A stretch of DNA of 64,000 bases from Ctenosaura bakeri (taxonomy: Eukaryota > Chordata > Lepidosauria > Squamata > Iguanidae): the NCBI GenBank assembly GCA_948474755.1, contig CAOLHI010000355.1, forward strand, positions 434,001-498,000. The letters are read 5' to 3'. Below, piece by piece: positions 12,890 to 24,270 of this stretch (positions are counted from its first letter, which is position 1; every line of letters starts with the position of its first letter). The position numbers were made by a program, and so were the translations under genes. The notes beneath the pieces are model-generated. The model had not been told where the DNA came from. It saw only the letters and a list, made by a program, of their open reading frames with translations, and did not search any database.

Positions 12890-13770
12890 TGGCTGAGGAC
12901 TGGGATACAGGATCATATAAATCTCTGATCAAATTCAGAGGCCTTGCTCTCCAGATGACCTGGATAGATTGGAGAGCTGAGGCTAACAAAATGAAATTCA
13001 ACAGAGAGAAGTGTAAGGTCCTACACTTAGGTAGAAAAAATGGAATACAGAAATATAGGATGGGGGACACATGGCTGGATAGCAGTACGTGTGAAAGGGA
13101 TCTAGGAGTCTTCATAGACCACAAGATGAACACGAGTCAGCAGTGTGATGCGGCAGCCAAGAAAGCCAATGCAATTCTTGGCTGCATCAATAGGAGTATG
13201 GTGTCTAGATCGAGGGAGGTACTGGTACCACTCTACTCTGCTTTGGTTAGACCTCATCTTGAATACTGTGTCCAGTTCTGGGCACCCCAATTCAAGAAGG
13301 ATATTGAAAGCTGGAGCAAGTCCAGAGGAGGGCGACCAAAATGGTGAGAGGCCTGGAAGCCATGCCCTATGAGGACAGACTTAGAGAGCTGGGTATGTTT
13401 AGTCTGCAGAAGAGAAGGTTAAGAGGGGACATGATAGCCATGTTTAAATATTTGAAGGGATGCCACGTAGAGGAAGGAGAGGGCTTGTTTTCTGCTGCTC
13501 CAGAGACCAGGACAAGGAGCAATGGATTCAGGTGGAAAGGAGATTCCACCTGAACCTCAGGAAGAACTTCCTGACGGTCAGAGCTGTCTGGCAGTGGAAT
13601 AGGCTGCCTCAGAGTGTGGTGGAGTCCCCTTCTTCGGAGGCTTTTAAGCAGAGGCTTGATGGCCATCTGTCGGGAGTGCTTTGAGGGTGTTCCTGCATGG
13701 CAGGGGGTTGGACTGGATGGCCCGTGTGGTCTCTTCCAACTCTACATTTCTATGATTCTTTGATTCTATG
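12890..13770 (+). mobile_element. CR1 LINE, reverse transcriptase C-terminus to 3' end
   Basis: 12968-13310 encodes the post-YADD part of the CR1 RT ([44 protein letters not shown]). A frame change near 13310 leads to [20 protein letters not shown] (about 13380-13440), another near 13540 to [20 protein letters not shown], and a stop after [13 protein letters not shown]. The 3' end carries the TTCTATGATTC-type short repeat (13745-13770). 5' truncated and inactive. Confidence 0.95.
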
Positions 13771-14344
13771 ATCAGACTGAGGGGTGTCAAGGATAGGGCA
13801 TATTTAGTGGTTGCACTACGGTACAGTGTTTCTGGGAAAATAAGGCGACTTCTTTCTCATCTGCCTTTAGACATACTGTTGAGACTTTTCTTTGTTCTAT
13901 TGGTCTTTTTATTTGTCTTTTTAACAAAAAAATCTGTTTTCTGCTGCTTCCCCCACACTTAGCAGTTCCTCCTCTCTCCTGCAACACAAGTTACTTTTTG
14001 GACTGCAATGCCCAGAATCCCCCAGCCATTAAGGCCACTGGTCATGCATGCTGGACTTCAGAGAAGGGCTGGATATGACCATCAACTTGTTTTCATGCAG
14101 CCTGCAGCTGTCAGCCTAATTTCAAAATAACCTGTGCTGATCATCACCTCAGGCCAATAGCCATGCTGGCTGGGGGATTTTGGGAGATGTAGTTCCAAAA
14201 GTAAAATCTCTAACTCAGCGGTTCTCAACCTGTGGATCGCGACCCCTTTGGGGGTTGAACAACCCTTTCACAGGAGTTGCCTAAGACTATCGGAAAGTAC
14301 ATATTTCTGGTGTTCTTAGGCTCCATTCCCTCCTCGGTGGTAGT

Positions 14345-14814
14345 GCACAAGCGCGAGCCACGTGCTCGCATCCTCCTGCCCCCTTTGGTGGGAGCACGTG
14401 AGGCTGCACACGCTCACACCAAAGGGGGCAGGAAGATGTGAGCACGTGGCTCGCACTTGCGCACCACCACTCCTGGGCCTTTTCCGCATGTTACCTTATC
14501 GCGGAGGTGGGGGTGCCATTCACGCAAGCAGGTTCTTGCATGAGGCGCTCTCTTCGCTGCTCCTTCGTCCCACAGCTGGCTTCCTGGTTGCGTGACCACC
14601 CCACCCCTTCCTCCCCCAGTGCAGCCCACTGCGGAAGGAAGGGGGGGCGGTCACGCAACCAGGAAGCCAGCTGCGGGACGAAGGAGCAGCGAAGAGAGCA
14701 CCTTGCGCAAGCAGGCACCCCCCCACCTCCGTGATAAGGTAATGTGCAGAAAAGGCCCAGGAGTGGCGGTGTGCAAGCGCGAGCCACGCACTCGCGTCCT
14801 CCTGCGCCCTGTTC
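14345..14814. repeat. Nested foldback inside the SPIN-like element
   Basis: Left arm about 14425-14610 and right arm about 14625-14812 are reverse complements over nearly their whole length (CACCACTCCTGGGCC against GGCCCAGGAGTGGCGG; CTGGCTTCCTGGTTGCGTGA against TCACGCAACCAGGAAGCCAG). A third partial unit at 14346-14392 (AAGCGCGAGCCACGTGCTCG) repeats the outer end of the right arm. The pair GGCCTTTTCCGCATG / CATGTGCAGAAAAGGCC-type ends sits within the arms at 14476 and 14757, like the TIRs of the palindromic family elsewhere. Confidence 0.8.
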
Positions 14815-15245
14815 AGAAGGGACAGAAATCGCTCCCCTTTTCTGCTCCGGGAGAACCTCCCACCTGACAGGCCAGCTTGGGGGGCGGCAGCAGCACGGGG
14901 GGCAGGCCCCCTCCTCACCATGGCCCCTGCCCCACTCGCCACGGAGGGGGGCGCTGCGGAAGGGCCGGAGGGCCGCAAGGCAGCGCTTTTATGGGGGGGT
15001 GAGCTGCGCCCGGCTCAAAAGACAAAGGTGCTGGGATTCCTCATCCCTCCCCAGCCAGGGTCAACACTCTGGAAACTTTTCCCACGCTGCCCTCCCAGCG
15101 GAAATGAGAGCGAAACAGAAGCAGAGCCCGGGGGGGGGGTTCTTGGAGTTTTTTTCCGAGGGAGATGCGCGGCTCCTCTTTCCCTCCCTGCCCGCCCCCA
15201 CGCCCTGTTCCTGGCCGGCCAGGCAGCCTTTGCCGGGGGGGGAGG
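14815..15245. other. GC-rich cargo, remainder of the SPIN-like insert
   Basis: CpG-containing, with G runs (GGGGGGGG near 15130 and 15235). Long open frames exist on both strands but overlap each other and read as low-complexity Pro/Gly/Ala/Arg, so no gene is called. Its source is not recognised. Confidence 0.5.
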
Positions 15246-15352
15246 CATTGTAAATAATAAATAAATAATTTTATGGTTGGGGGTCATCACAACATGAGGA
15301 ACTGTATTAAAGGGTTGCGGCATTAGGAAGGTTGAGAACCACTGCTCTAAGT

Positions 15353-16190
15353 TCTGGTACAGATAGCATGTAGATCACTAGTTTATTTATTTCAGATAAT
15401 TTTCCCTACCTTCAAAAACCAAAACAAAATCTGTACACAAACACGCACACACACACACGGGCAGTTTACAATAAAATTAATGATGCAGTCATGCAACAAA
15501 GTAATACATTATAATAAGAAGAATAGAAGAAGAGTAATCAAATTGTAATAGCAAGTAGCAGAGCAGCATAAAAATAACTGAAGTTACTACATCAAACACA
15601 CCTTTAAGTATAGAAATAAATGTCTCAGATAGATTATTCCAGTGAAAGATGAAGGTAACATTAAAGGCATTTCAGCAATCTAGTGGTGTTTTAGGTTTAT
15701 CAGGTAGCTTTTGTAGACTCTGGACCTCTGACAAGAGATCTACATAATAAGGAAAATGATATCAGGTGGTGTAAAATGTTTCAGGTTTAGTCTGTGCCTT
15801 TCCTTCCTTCCTCTGATTAGCAAGCTTTTCCATTATGAAGTGATCCGCCAGGCATTTTGAGCCATATATCACACAGGGCCTTTCTGTCGCTCTTTTGCAC
15901 TCTTGGTGCTGCTGCTGCTGCTAAAGAAGGGTCTGACCAAAATATTCTGCTGATCTAATGCAAAACTGCTCCAGATAGCAAACTCCAGTGCTTGGGTGCA
16001 TTGTCTTTAATCATCTTAAAAAGGGCAGAAAACACAAAGCATGTGAATGAGCGTTCATGAGGCATGCTACAACATTTTCCAGGGCTGCTTCCTTGATCTC
16101 TTCCAGCCTGCAGTGGGCTCCTTCAGTTTTGTTTATCTTTGATGTTTTAGCTATCATGTGATCATACCTGGAAATGCTGCTGGTACATGG
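15353..16190. other. No gene seen; (CA)n and AT-rich sequence
   Basis: Holds a short (AC)n at 15440-15460 and a (TGC)n run near 15906-15921. The AT-rich stretch after 15370 may be an old LINE tail. Nothing else recognised. Confidence 0.5.
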
Positions 16191-16194
16191 CGGC

Positions 16195-16400
16195 TGCCTT
16201 CATTAGAGCTTCTACAGTGAAAGCTGGATGGAGCTCCTAGTCATTTACTAGTTGTGTAAAAAACAAAATTTCAGTGGGTGTTGCATGTTACCTGGTTGTG
16301 TGACCAGCAACACCAGCTGAAATTCCCTCTTCTACACAAACTGTAAAAGCACATCAGCTCTCCTTCCAGTTTTCAATCAGGCAACCCTAGCCCTACGCAG
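16195..16400 (-). repeat. Hairpin-forming repeat, copy 1 (inverted relative to 16478-16640)
   Basis: TTTCAGTGGGTGTTGC (about 16269) pairs with GCAACACCAGCTGAAATT (about 16307), and outer GTGTA pairs with TACAC. The - strand reads in the same order as the next copy: GGGTTGCC, GAAAA, then GTAGAAGAGGGAATTTCAGC. Confidence 0.55.
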
Positions 16401-16477
16401 GGGTCATGATGTTGGAAAGCCACTCACTACTGGATGGTTCTGCTAATGATTATTGGTTCGGCACCATCAGGGCACCC

Positions 16478-16640
16478 TAGAGTTGCCAGGAAAAATAAGG
16501 GATGGGGCTTATGTATCTTTCATGGTTGTGCAGAAGAAGGAATTTCAGCAGGTATTGTTTCTCTGACAAGCAACATCGGCTAAAATTTTCTACACAGCTG
16601 GAACCCTGTCCTTCAATGTCTTTTTTTCTTTTAATAAGCA
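16478..16640 (+). repeat. Hairpin-forming repeat, copy 2
   Basis: AGTTGCCAGGAAAAATAAGG then GCAGAAGAAGGAATTTCAGC and AGCAACATCGGCTAAAATTT; the last two blocks form a stem. Same family as 16195-16400 in opposite orientation. No family name recognised. Confidence 0.5.
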
Positions 16641-17028
16641 ATCCCACACACACAAAAAATTATCAGGCAACATATGAAGCTCCCTTGAAATTTAGCAAAT
16701 GTGTCCTGGACTGTGAGCCAAGCCAAAGCTGCTTTGAGTACCTGGGTGCCCACCTTGATGGGTCCTGGACCCACTGTTAACTCCCATTGTCTGGACAAAT
16801 GATTTCTTTGGGCTCTCAGAACCCATTGTCTTTGCTGGCTTGGGGATTCTGGAAACTGCATTCCAGACAAGGCATTTGTCTAAGCTCTGATCAGTTTCCT
16901 GCTCTAGACAAGGGGATTTCACACTCTCTCACCCAGCAACTGCTGGATCTACTGAGTCAGGTGACCTACAGGCTTCAACAAAAGAACTATACACCATCCA
17001 TGCATGAACATTTAGCTGCAGGTATACG

Positions 17029-17035
<7 letters not shown>

Positions 17036-17068
<33 letters not shown>
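17036..17068. repeat. (AC)n microsatellite
   Basis: About 16 uninterrupted AC units after TATATT. Confidence 0.97.
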
Positions 17069-17071
<3 letters not shown>

Positions 17072-17082
17072 GCTTAATTAGG

Positions 17083-17215
17083 GAGGGCGTTTAGAATCCT
17101 CAGCCAGAGCAGTTCAATACTTCACCAAACCACAAATCCCTGGATACCAGAGAAGGGAACCATGGCAGTTAAAGTGGAATAATAACATTTAATTGTGTAG
17201 TGTGAATGGACCCCT
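17083..17215. repeat. Old palindromic-element fragment
   Basis: GAGGGCGTTTAGAATCCTC, CACAAATCCCTGGATACCAG and CATGGCAGTTAAAGTGGAAT match blocks of 19868-20040 and of the interior of 61277-61477. Ends are eroded; no target duplication seen. Confidence 0.45.
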
Positions 17216-18055
17216 GATTCTATCTGTACATCTTGCTTCTAGGACAGCAGGTGGCCATTTTGCCTGCTATGTTGTTGCTGTTGCTTCAGTAGGAAGAAAG
17301 GTCTTTTCCTCAAATATGTTTGAAGGCATTACAACATTTTAGGGGTACCCCATGAAAACAGGAGCTAGATGTAGTGTACTCACAGTACCGCCTAAAGAAT
17401 CCTTTCTGTTTATACTTCTGTGTACAATCCTAGGAGGGGAATACAGCGGAAAGAGGAAAACAAGGGCCATTTATCTCCATTTAATTCCTATGAATGACTG
17501 CATATGCTTTAAGTCTGCCAAGAAGGCCATAAAACTGTCTATCGACATCCTTTTGTCTTGATTTACCTGCACAGGAAATGTTGTGTGCTGTAAAACCACA
17601 GCCAAGGTTTGTCCTTATCATTTTTTTCAAGGTGTTCTATGGGAGTGGATCATGTCAAAGGGAGGGACTACAACATAATGAGCAAAGTTTGGATGTTTGC
17701 TTAAGCTTACATTTTGGAACGCTTTTCATCTCTTTCTCTCTTTTTAATTGAACTATTTTAACCCCACCCTCTATTTAATGATCTCAGCATGGCTTACAGT
17801 AAAACCACTATGATCAATTTAAAACAATGTGGGTAGTAAAATTATTTTAAAAGGCTAAACCATGTTAAACAATTTGATGAGCTAAAAAAAAGACAGATTA
17901 GAAACCAATTAAAATACTCTAAAACAATTCAAAACGATGTATATATGTGGGTTTGTTTAAAGCTAGTGAGTCCCTCAATTTTAGTAAACAACTATATTTT
18001 CAATTGGTGCCAGAATGACAGTTGGGTCTCTAATGGGAGAGCATTCCATAACCGG

Positions 18056-19142
18056 GGCCATTTCCGCACAAGGTTGATACTTTGTAGTCGCCTCAAATTC
18101 TTACCCTCCCATCTGCACATTGTAGTGTTTTAGCATTGTAACTTTGCTCTTGGTTCTGCATGTTTTCAGCTCTTAGCACAGTTCACTGCGATGAGAAACC
18201 CCTTTATCTGAAAATTGAAAAAACTCCAATATAAATCTCCCAAACTGGTTCTGCTTCGTTTTTTGCCTACATATAGAAGTATAACATCGATTCACAGTGC
18301 AGAAGTGGTCAGCTATGGGCGTTCCCAGGCTGTCCTTTCTGCCATTTCCATCCCTATCTCTCTCCACCCATCAAAGGACAAGCTGCTGTCATTATTGGCC
18401 CTTTCTGCACCGTGGAGTGGATTGGGGTGGACTACTTTTCATAGTTCCGCACTTCAACCCACTTCAAAGCAACCGGAACTGGTGATGCACTGTGTTTTTA
18501 AAAACCTCTTTTCAGAGGTTTTTAAAAAGCATGGAGCGTGCAGCCCTGTGCAGCTCCGTCGCCGTGCTCCGGTGCAGATTTGCAGGCACGCACTAGTGCG
18601 TACCTGCAGATCTGCTGGGCACGGGCTTCTGGCTGGCGAGCTTCTCCGGTTGGTGGAGAGCCTCCACCAGCTGGAAGCTGCCATTTTGGACGCGGAAACC
18701 GCCATTTTGGATGCGCTGCTCCGCATGGCGACAGACTTACCCGGCTGCCGGTAAGCTCCGTTTTAGCGCGTTTCCCCCATTTCCCCCTCCACATGCAGAA
18801 AGGGCCGTTGTCTTCATGCGTTAAACAGACAGCAGGAAGAGAGTGGATCTGGTAATGGACTGTTAAGACGTGTATTAAGACCTACACACAAATGTAGCAA
18901 TGCAGAAATGTGTTTAAAATGTGTTGTTGTTTTTTAAAGACCAATCAGCGATGGCAGGGCAAGATGAGGGAGAGGAATGGGAGTGGCCAGGGACTTGCTG
19001 TTACAGATGCAGCAACCACTGTTTTCCGTGGTAATATCATGTAAAAGCTGGGGTGCAGACAGTACAGTTTCTGAATCAGAGTATAAAAACACTGCTCTTG
19101 ACACATAGTGAATTGCTCCTCCCCTCTTGTGCGGAAATGGCC
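18056..19142. mobile_element. TIR-bounded DNA element of about 1.09 kb
   Basis: 17-bp perfect inverted ends: GGCCATTTCCGCACAAG at 18056-18072 and its complement at 19126-19142. The terminal 14 bases match the ends of the short palindromic elements at 25970, 28979, 58787 and 61277. Flanks (CGG / TGA) show no 3-bp duplication. Inside are a second TIR pair (18397-18806) and opposing ORFs that look compositional. It could be a longer relative of the short elements; no transposase motif was recognised. Confidence 0.6.
18397..18806. mobile_element. Nested GC-rich TIR element
   Basis: GGCCCTTTCTGCAC at 18397 and its inverse TGCAGAAAGGGCC ending at 18806. Inside are a stem TTTTTAAAAACCTC / GAGGTTTTTAAAAA (18493-18530) and a longer palindrome centred on ACTAGT (about 18570-18613: GCAGATTTGCAGGCACGC against GCGTACCTGCAGATCTGC). 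GCCATTTTGGA occurs twice at 18680 and 18702. Flanking ATT/GTT match in two of three bases. Confidence 0.55.
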
Positions 19143-19867
19143 TGAGGTTGCCACAGCAAAGGAAGCTCTCTCTTGCTTGATCATTGTCAGGTGCCTGTTT
19201 CTCCCTTATGGAAATGCCAATACAAATGCACATTTGGGAAGCACATGCCTCTGTTAAATCTAAATCAAAAACATTCCAGAATCAAAGTAGAACTTTTAAA
19301 CTTCTGAACTTCATTTCTGCATCTATAATTCAAGAAGGAATGCCAGCCCTGCTTCCATTTTAGAAGGCTGGAGAATAATATGACTGTGGGACCCTTTCTA
19401 GCTAGGACCCAACTTGAGCTAGAATCAGCTGGCATATTTTCAACTAGAGAGGTGTAATCTCTGCTGTTGAGATTAGGTCTTTTTCATTGTTTAAAATCAT
19501 TATTATTTCGTATGATTTTAACAATTCTGTGGGTACGAATTGTGTTACTTGGAGGGTTCAGCTGGCAAATGATGTACTGATCTAATAAGAGGATCAGGAA
19601 TAAATGTGACATAAATGATATAATTTATTTTACAAAAACAGTTAGCTTGCCTAAGTGAGAGTGATCTCATTTAGTCAGTGATCTCCCTTTGCAATACTTC
19701 TTTGAAGAGCAATTGTCAAAGTACTAGCAGCATCTTAGGAAATGTTGTGCAAATGTGAAAAATCCAGAACATGAAATCCGGGGGGGCAGAAGGAGAAATT
19801 AAATCCTCCTGTTCCTATGATTTAAATACACTTAATTTAATTAAATGCTCTTAAAATGGGGCCTATA

Positions 19868-20040
19868 AAGTGCTCCATGTTAACTGTCATTGTAACATCC
19901 TGTGGAATTCTGGGATTTGCAGTTTAGGGAAAGGTGTTTAGAATCCTCTGCCAGAGGGCTTCCTCTAGAGCATCACCAATCTACGAAACCAGGAATTCTG
20001 CAGGATGCACCCATGGCAGTTAAAGTGGAATGCAAGGAAC
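19868..20040. repeat. Old relative of the GGCC-type palindromic family
   Basis: GTAACATCCTGTGGAATTCT and GGGATTTGCAGTTTAGGGA on the left, CAGGAATTCTGCAGGATG and GCAGTTAAAGTGGAAT on the right form imperfect arms. Terminal GGCC ends are lost. Confidence 0.5.
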
Positions 20041-22170
20041 ACCTCAGTTAACAAAGTCTGTGACAAAGAAGCTCATTTTTACTAAACCTTTTATGCCCAC
20101 CCAGACCCTATTTTCCAGAATTCTCCTCCTCTGTCTAGCTGGACATTTTCTAGCAGTGGCAGAGTTTTGGTATCAGATTGCAATGGTGTGTCTATAGTAA
20201 ACAATGCAATAAAAACTTGAGCTGGGAAGGGAATAGAATTCTGCTGTAGGTGCTTTTACTGTGAATGTGTGTCCCTGCTTGCTACAGGCAAGTTAAACAG
20301 CAGCTCTCTCTGAAGCCCTTTGCTGAGCATGACTGAATAGTAAAACAGAGAGAAAAGGGAAGAACAGATAACCTAGCCTCATCAGCAGTCCTTCAAAACA
20401 TTAAAAGCATAGATTAAAAGCCACCAAATGGAAATCATAAGAAAATTGGAAGTTAGTTTATTGAAAACAGGAATGCAGATATAGTATCTCAGAGACTAAA
20501 GGGCAAATCTGATGAAGAGATAAAAAAAAGAATGGAGAATAGTGTCGGATAATTGCTGGGTACTTTCAGATAACAACGCTTGATATAAATGTATAACTTT
20601 TATCAAGAGGATGTAATCAGATGAATAATATGACATATAATTTAGTACGGACTTATTGTAGGAGCTATCATGAAATGTTAGCATATATTAGTGTGGTACA
20701 TTTAATTTTAACATGTTGATTAAATTGAAGAACATGAAATCTAGGAAGGAGAGGAAGACTATCAGAAATATTTCAATGAATTGTACAATTATATATGTGT
20801 GTGTTTTATATGATGGAATTTCAATAACATTATACAAAAAAAAATTGGAAGTTAGTGAAAGGCAAAGTCATCCATGGATGCCTTTGGAAGAAGGCTTCAG
20901 GTGGTCCCTAGAAAAATCAGATGATTTTGTTCAGTTATACAAGATGTAACTGACCTGGTTGTTTCATTTCACATGCGCATACTGAAACACCTTGAACTGT
21001 TCTTTTTTGTGCTCTAGGAATCTTCTCTTATTCTTTCCATATTATTTCTGCCTCTGGTACCAAATTTTCTGTTAAAGAAGTAATGCTCAGGAACACATCT
21101 ACTTTGTTAATTGAGATATACCTGTATAGCACTACAGTTGTGTATCATGATAGGGACCATGATGTTTCTGAACATTTCAATTAGCAAAGAATAGCCTGAT
21201 TGGCAACATGCTGCTAGTGTCAAAGGACTTGTCAATAACAATGTCATTTTTTGTTTTGTTTATATTCCACTTTTCCATTGGTTCTGAAGCCAGTTTACAC
21301 CAAAACTTGACAGAATTCCTGAAAATCATGAAGTGTAATTATTTTCTAACTGTATTTATATTTACACATTTTAAATATTTGTACATGTTAAATGGCATGT
21401 TGGAGCAGACAAGGTTGCTGGAATAAAAATCCAGATTAGATGACTGTTTAGCGTTTAAAATGATGGCCTTTCTCTGTTCAGTTAAGCCATTGTAGTAGAA
21501 ACAAGGAACAAGATTTTGCAAGAGGGTAGGATTTTGCATTCCAAGATTGTCTCTTGTTTTCTGGCTCAAATTCCAGAGGGGAGTGAAGCTGTGGCGAACA
21601 GATTCTGTATCCTCCTCTTCAGACATGTCTGGCTGGCTGTGCAACTTTAAAGTGCCCAGACTTCTGCTCCCCAATGTACATGTTGCCTCTTTTGTTTCCT
21701 GAGTCTGAATTGCCTGGGTGACTCTCTGTGTTTTATTTGGCATTCTGCACCGTCTCACTTGGAATTAATGGCCTTTTAATAAAGTGCCTCCCCAGCTAGG
21801 CTCGGCAAGCAGACACTCTCAAAGAGGATTATTTATTGTTCACATGATCTCTCTCTGTGTCATGTGCTCCTGTTGTCCTTTTCCTTCTGCTCTCACCTAA
21901 AATCCTAAAAACGGGCAATAGCAAAAGTGTCCATTGTGGTCACCCAGGGGATATGAGCAACCTGGTTTGTATATATAGCCCAATTCTAGAATAACTAGGT
22001 GTTTCTAACATTAAAAAAATCCCAGCAAAGCATCTTGTTTCATCAAATAATTTTCTTCATCAGATGCATGCAATGTTATCACCACTGGTCAAATAATATA
22101 TACAAAGAACTAGACAGTTAGAAGGAGATGCCCAAAGCAATTTGTGCAGGAATTTGGATGCTGCAACATC
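20041..22170. other. No gene seen; NINJ2 intron 1 or upstream
   Basis: AT-rich. The 139-codon frame on the - strand at 21339-21758 has no homologous motif, no good start context and AT-biased tail codons; treated as chance. No repeat of known type stands out. Confidence 0.5.
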
Positions 22171-22171
22171 T

Positions 22172-22312
22172 TTCAATTCTCCACTGGGCCATGGAAACCT
22201 ACTGGGTGACCTTGGGCACATCACACACTCTCAGCCTCCAGAAAACCTTGTGATAGGCTCATCTTAGAGTCACCATAAGTCAGAAACAACTTCAAGGCAT
22301 ACAACAACAACA
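22172..22312 (+). repeat. Sauria-type SINE, short form, 5' truncated
   Basis: CCATGGAAACCTACTGGGTG, CTCTCAGCCTCCAGAAAACC, GTCACCATAAGTCAGAAACA and a CAACAACAAC tail. The tRNA-like head is mostly gone. The GTCRCCATAAGTCAGAAAC tail resembles the BovB LINE 3' end, which is how these SINEs are thought to be mobilised. Confidence 0.85.
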
Positions 22313-24270
22313 GCATTCTTGCTGAGGAGAGGATGATAAATTTCACCAGCACCAAGGCCCATAATCAAGGCTGCAATCCAATTATTGTAAGGGGAAAATG
22401 ATGAATTGTTGATGATGTTAATTTTTATGCTAATCACAAGCAGTATTGAAAGACAACAAGCAACATTCTGAACTGAGGACACTTCCAGACAGGGCAAAGA
22501 AAAAGTCTCTGGAAGCCTAGAGAGTTCTAATTCTAATTTAGGATGAAGTGAAATCATAACATTAGTTTGTATAGGAACAAAAACTGGGACTTCCAAAGAT
22601 TTTCTCATCTGAAATCACTCTGAGAGGGAGAGAGTGCTTGTGAAGTTACCCAAGACTTGTGGTTTGAGAAGCAAGGAGAAAGAGAAGGAGGAGAGAAAGA
22701 GAAATAAATATGTGCTTCCTTGTGTGACATGCTTGCTCAAGAACCATGGGTCCCAGAATTATGTTTGGACATGCAGAAAAAGGGTTGAGTTATTGGGCAG
22801 GACAAAGAATCAAAATAATTAGGGATATTCATCCCAGAGCCACTGGGAGCAAGGGACACTGATAATATTTACAGGCCGTCAGAAATATATGAATAAATGT
22901 CTAGTTCATGGAGTTTGTGTTATCTCTAAAAACAATCCAGGATTTTCAGAATGAATGGTTTCAGTGCTACATGTGAATCTGAGCATAGATTCAAAGCAAC
23001 ATATACTTCTCTTTCCATTCAGCCTTAAAAACAGAGAACTGAAATTGGAAGGCAGAATTGAAGCTGCAAATCATATGTATGGCCCTAATTTGTGCCAGAT
23101 TTCAGTCTCATAGCTGAGAGATTTCAATCCCAGTTGTTTTACTCACCTACTCCCAAAAGGGGTTTGGCAAAATGAGGAGGCTTCCAGCCACTTCTAGTTT
23201 TGGTTTTCTGGGATGATGTGGCCCCTGGCAGGTCCTGGGGGAGGAACAATTGAGTCTGGACCCCTCATGCTTGTCTACCTCTGCTCTAAGCCTATTTGGA
23301 AAGCTAGGACCTCTCCACAAATAAATAAGTATTAACTTGGACACTTGACCAAATTAAGTTGCAGGATTCTCAAGGCAGATAATATGACACATAGGTAGTT
23401 TTGAAGTTTTAAGCCTTGGCACTAGGAATTAAGACCTGGATTCAGTATGTATGCAGAATTCCTTTCCAACATCATAGAGGCAGAGAGAGATTTGGAGCCC
23501 CTTTCCCAATGAGAAAAAAAGTGTCTGAAGGTCTTTTCCTTCATCAAACTACAAATCTTGATTAACTTCACAACACACTCAGAGTGCTTCCAAGATGAGA
23601 AAATAATTCATGGAGGTCCTGGGTTTTGTTCCTGCACAAGTTGATTTAATTTGGAGATTCACATGATGTTTTCTTCATGTCAAAGTACTTCTTGGGAATT
23701 CGGGGGATGACCGAGAACTTTTCATTCTGACTTCCTGGCTCATTTTAATTTAACCTAGTATTTTCCAAAATGAAATGTAACTTTATTCGGCTGTCTGTCA
23801 GTATTATCCGAGAACTAGCTAAGATGGCCACCAAAAGCCACAACTATTATATTGTTTCCAGAAGACAGTCAACAGAGATCAAGTGAGGGAAAGAGGGAGG
23901 ATGGCAGCAAAACAAAATGATCCTAAGGTTTAGCTAGTGTAATGTTGCTAAAATACTTCAGCATTTTATTACTAAATAGCAATAAAGAAGGCTCAGTGGA
24001 AATTGGTGACTGAAAAGTTGCTTGAGTCTAGATGTGACATGTGACATATGAGAGGGAGTGAGGAAGGAAACCCTGGGATATTTCCAGAAAGAGTTTGGAT
24101 GCAAACCTGGGAATAGGCAGGTAAAGTCAAAACAAAAGAACTGGAAACTCTAGGTACCTTCAGAGCTTATTTTCCCTCCTGGATGAGCTCTTTGTTAGGA
24201 AATTTCTCAGAAAAACTAATTGTTTGTGAAAAGGGTGAGAATTATTGCATTATGTAATGCATCTATATGT
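22313..24270. other. No gene seen
   Basis: Single-copy-like non-coding sequence without recognised repeats; short ORFs only. Confidence 0.5.

Larger units (their letters stand above)
14208..15352. mobile_element. SPIN-like hAT element with GC-rich cargo and 8-bp target duplication
   Basis: Left end at 14216 (CAGCGGTTCTCAACCT) and right end at 15344 (complement CAGTGGTTCTCAACCT) are 16-bp inverted repeats. They are flanked by CTCTAACT (14208-14215) and CTCTAAGT (15345-15352), an 8-bp duplication with one mismatch, the size made by hAT transposases. About 100 bases on the left (GACCCCTTTGGGGGTTGAAC) and about 100 on the right (TTATGGTTGGGGGTCATCAC) match SPIN as I remember it. Between them about 930 bases (14320-15245) are far more GC-rich than any neighbour. 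No transposase is present. Confidence 0.85.

Noticed and set aside
12889..13684. Reverse-transcriptase-like ORFs as a host gene
   Set aside because: They match the CR1 LINE carboxy terminus and are separated by frame changes; repeated at 40269 and 44656.
14316..15245. CpG island or NINJ2 promoter
   Set aside because: The GC-rich block lies between hAT ends with an 8-bp target duplication, so its origin is a transposon insertion. Secondary promoter use cannot be excluded but nothing supports it.
14520..15264. Long open frames on both strands (152 and 169 codons) as genes
   Set aside because: They overlap each other, arise from high GC content inside a transposon with palindromic arms, and encode low-complexity Pro/Gly/Arg/Ala sequence.
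21339..21758. 139-codon - strand ORF
   Set aside because: No recognisable domain and no splice or promoter context; composition changes along the frame as in non-coding DNA.
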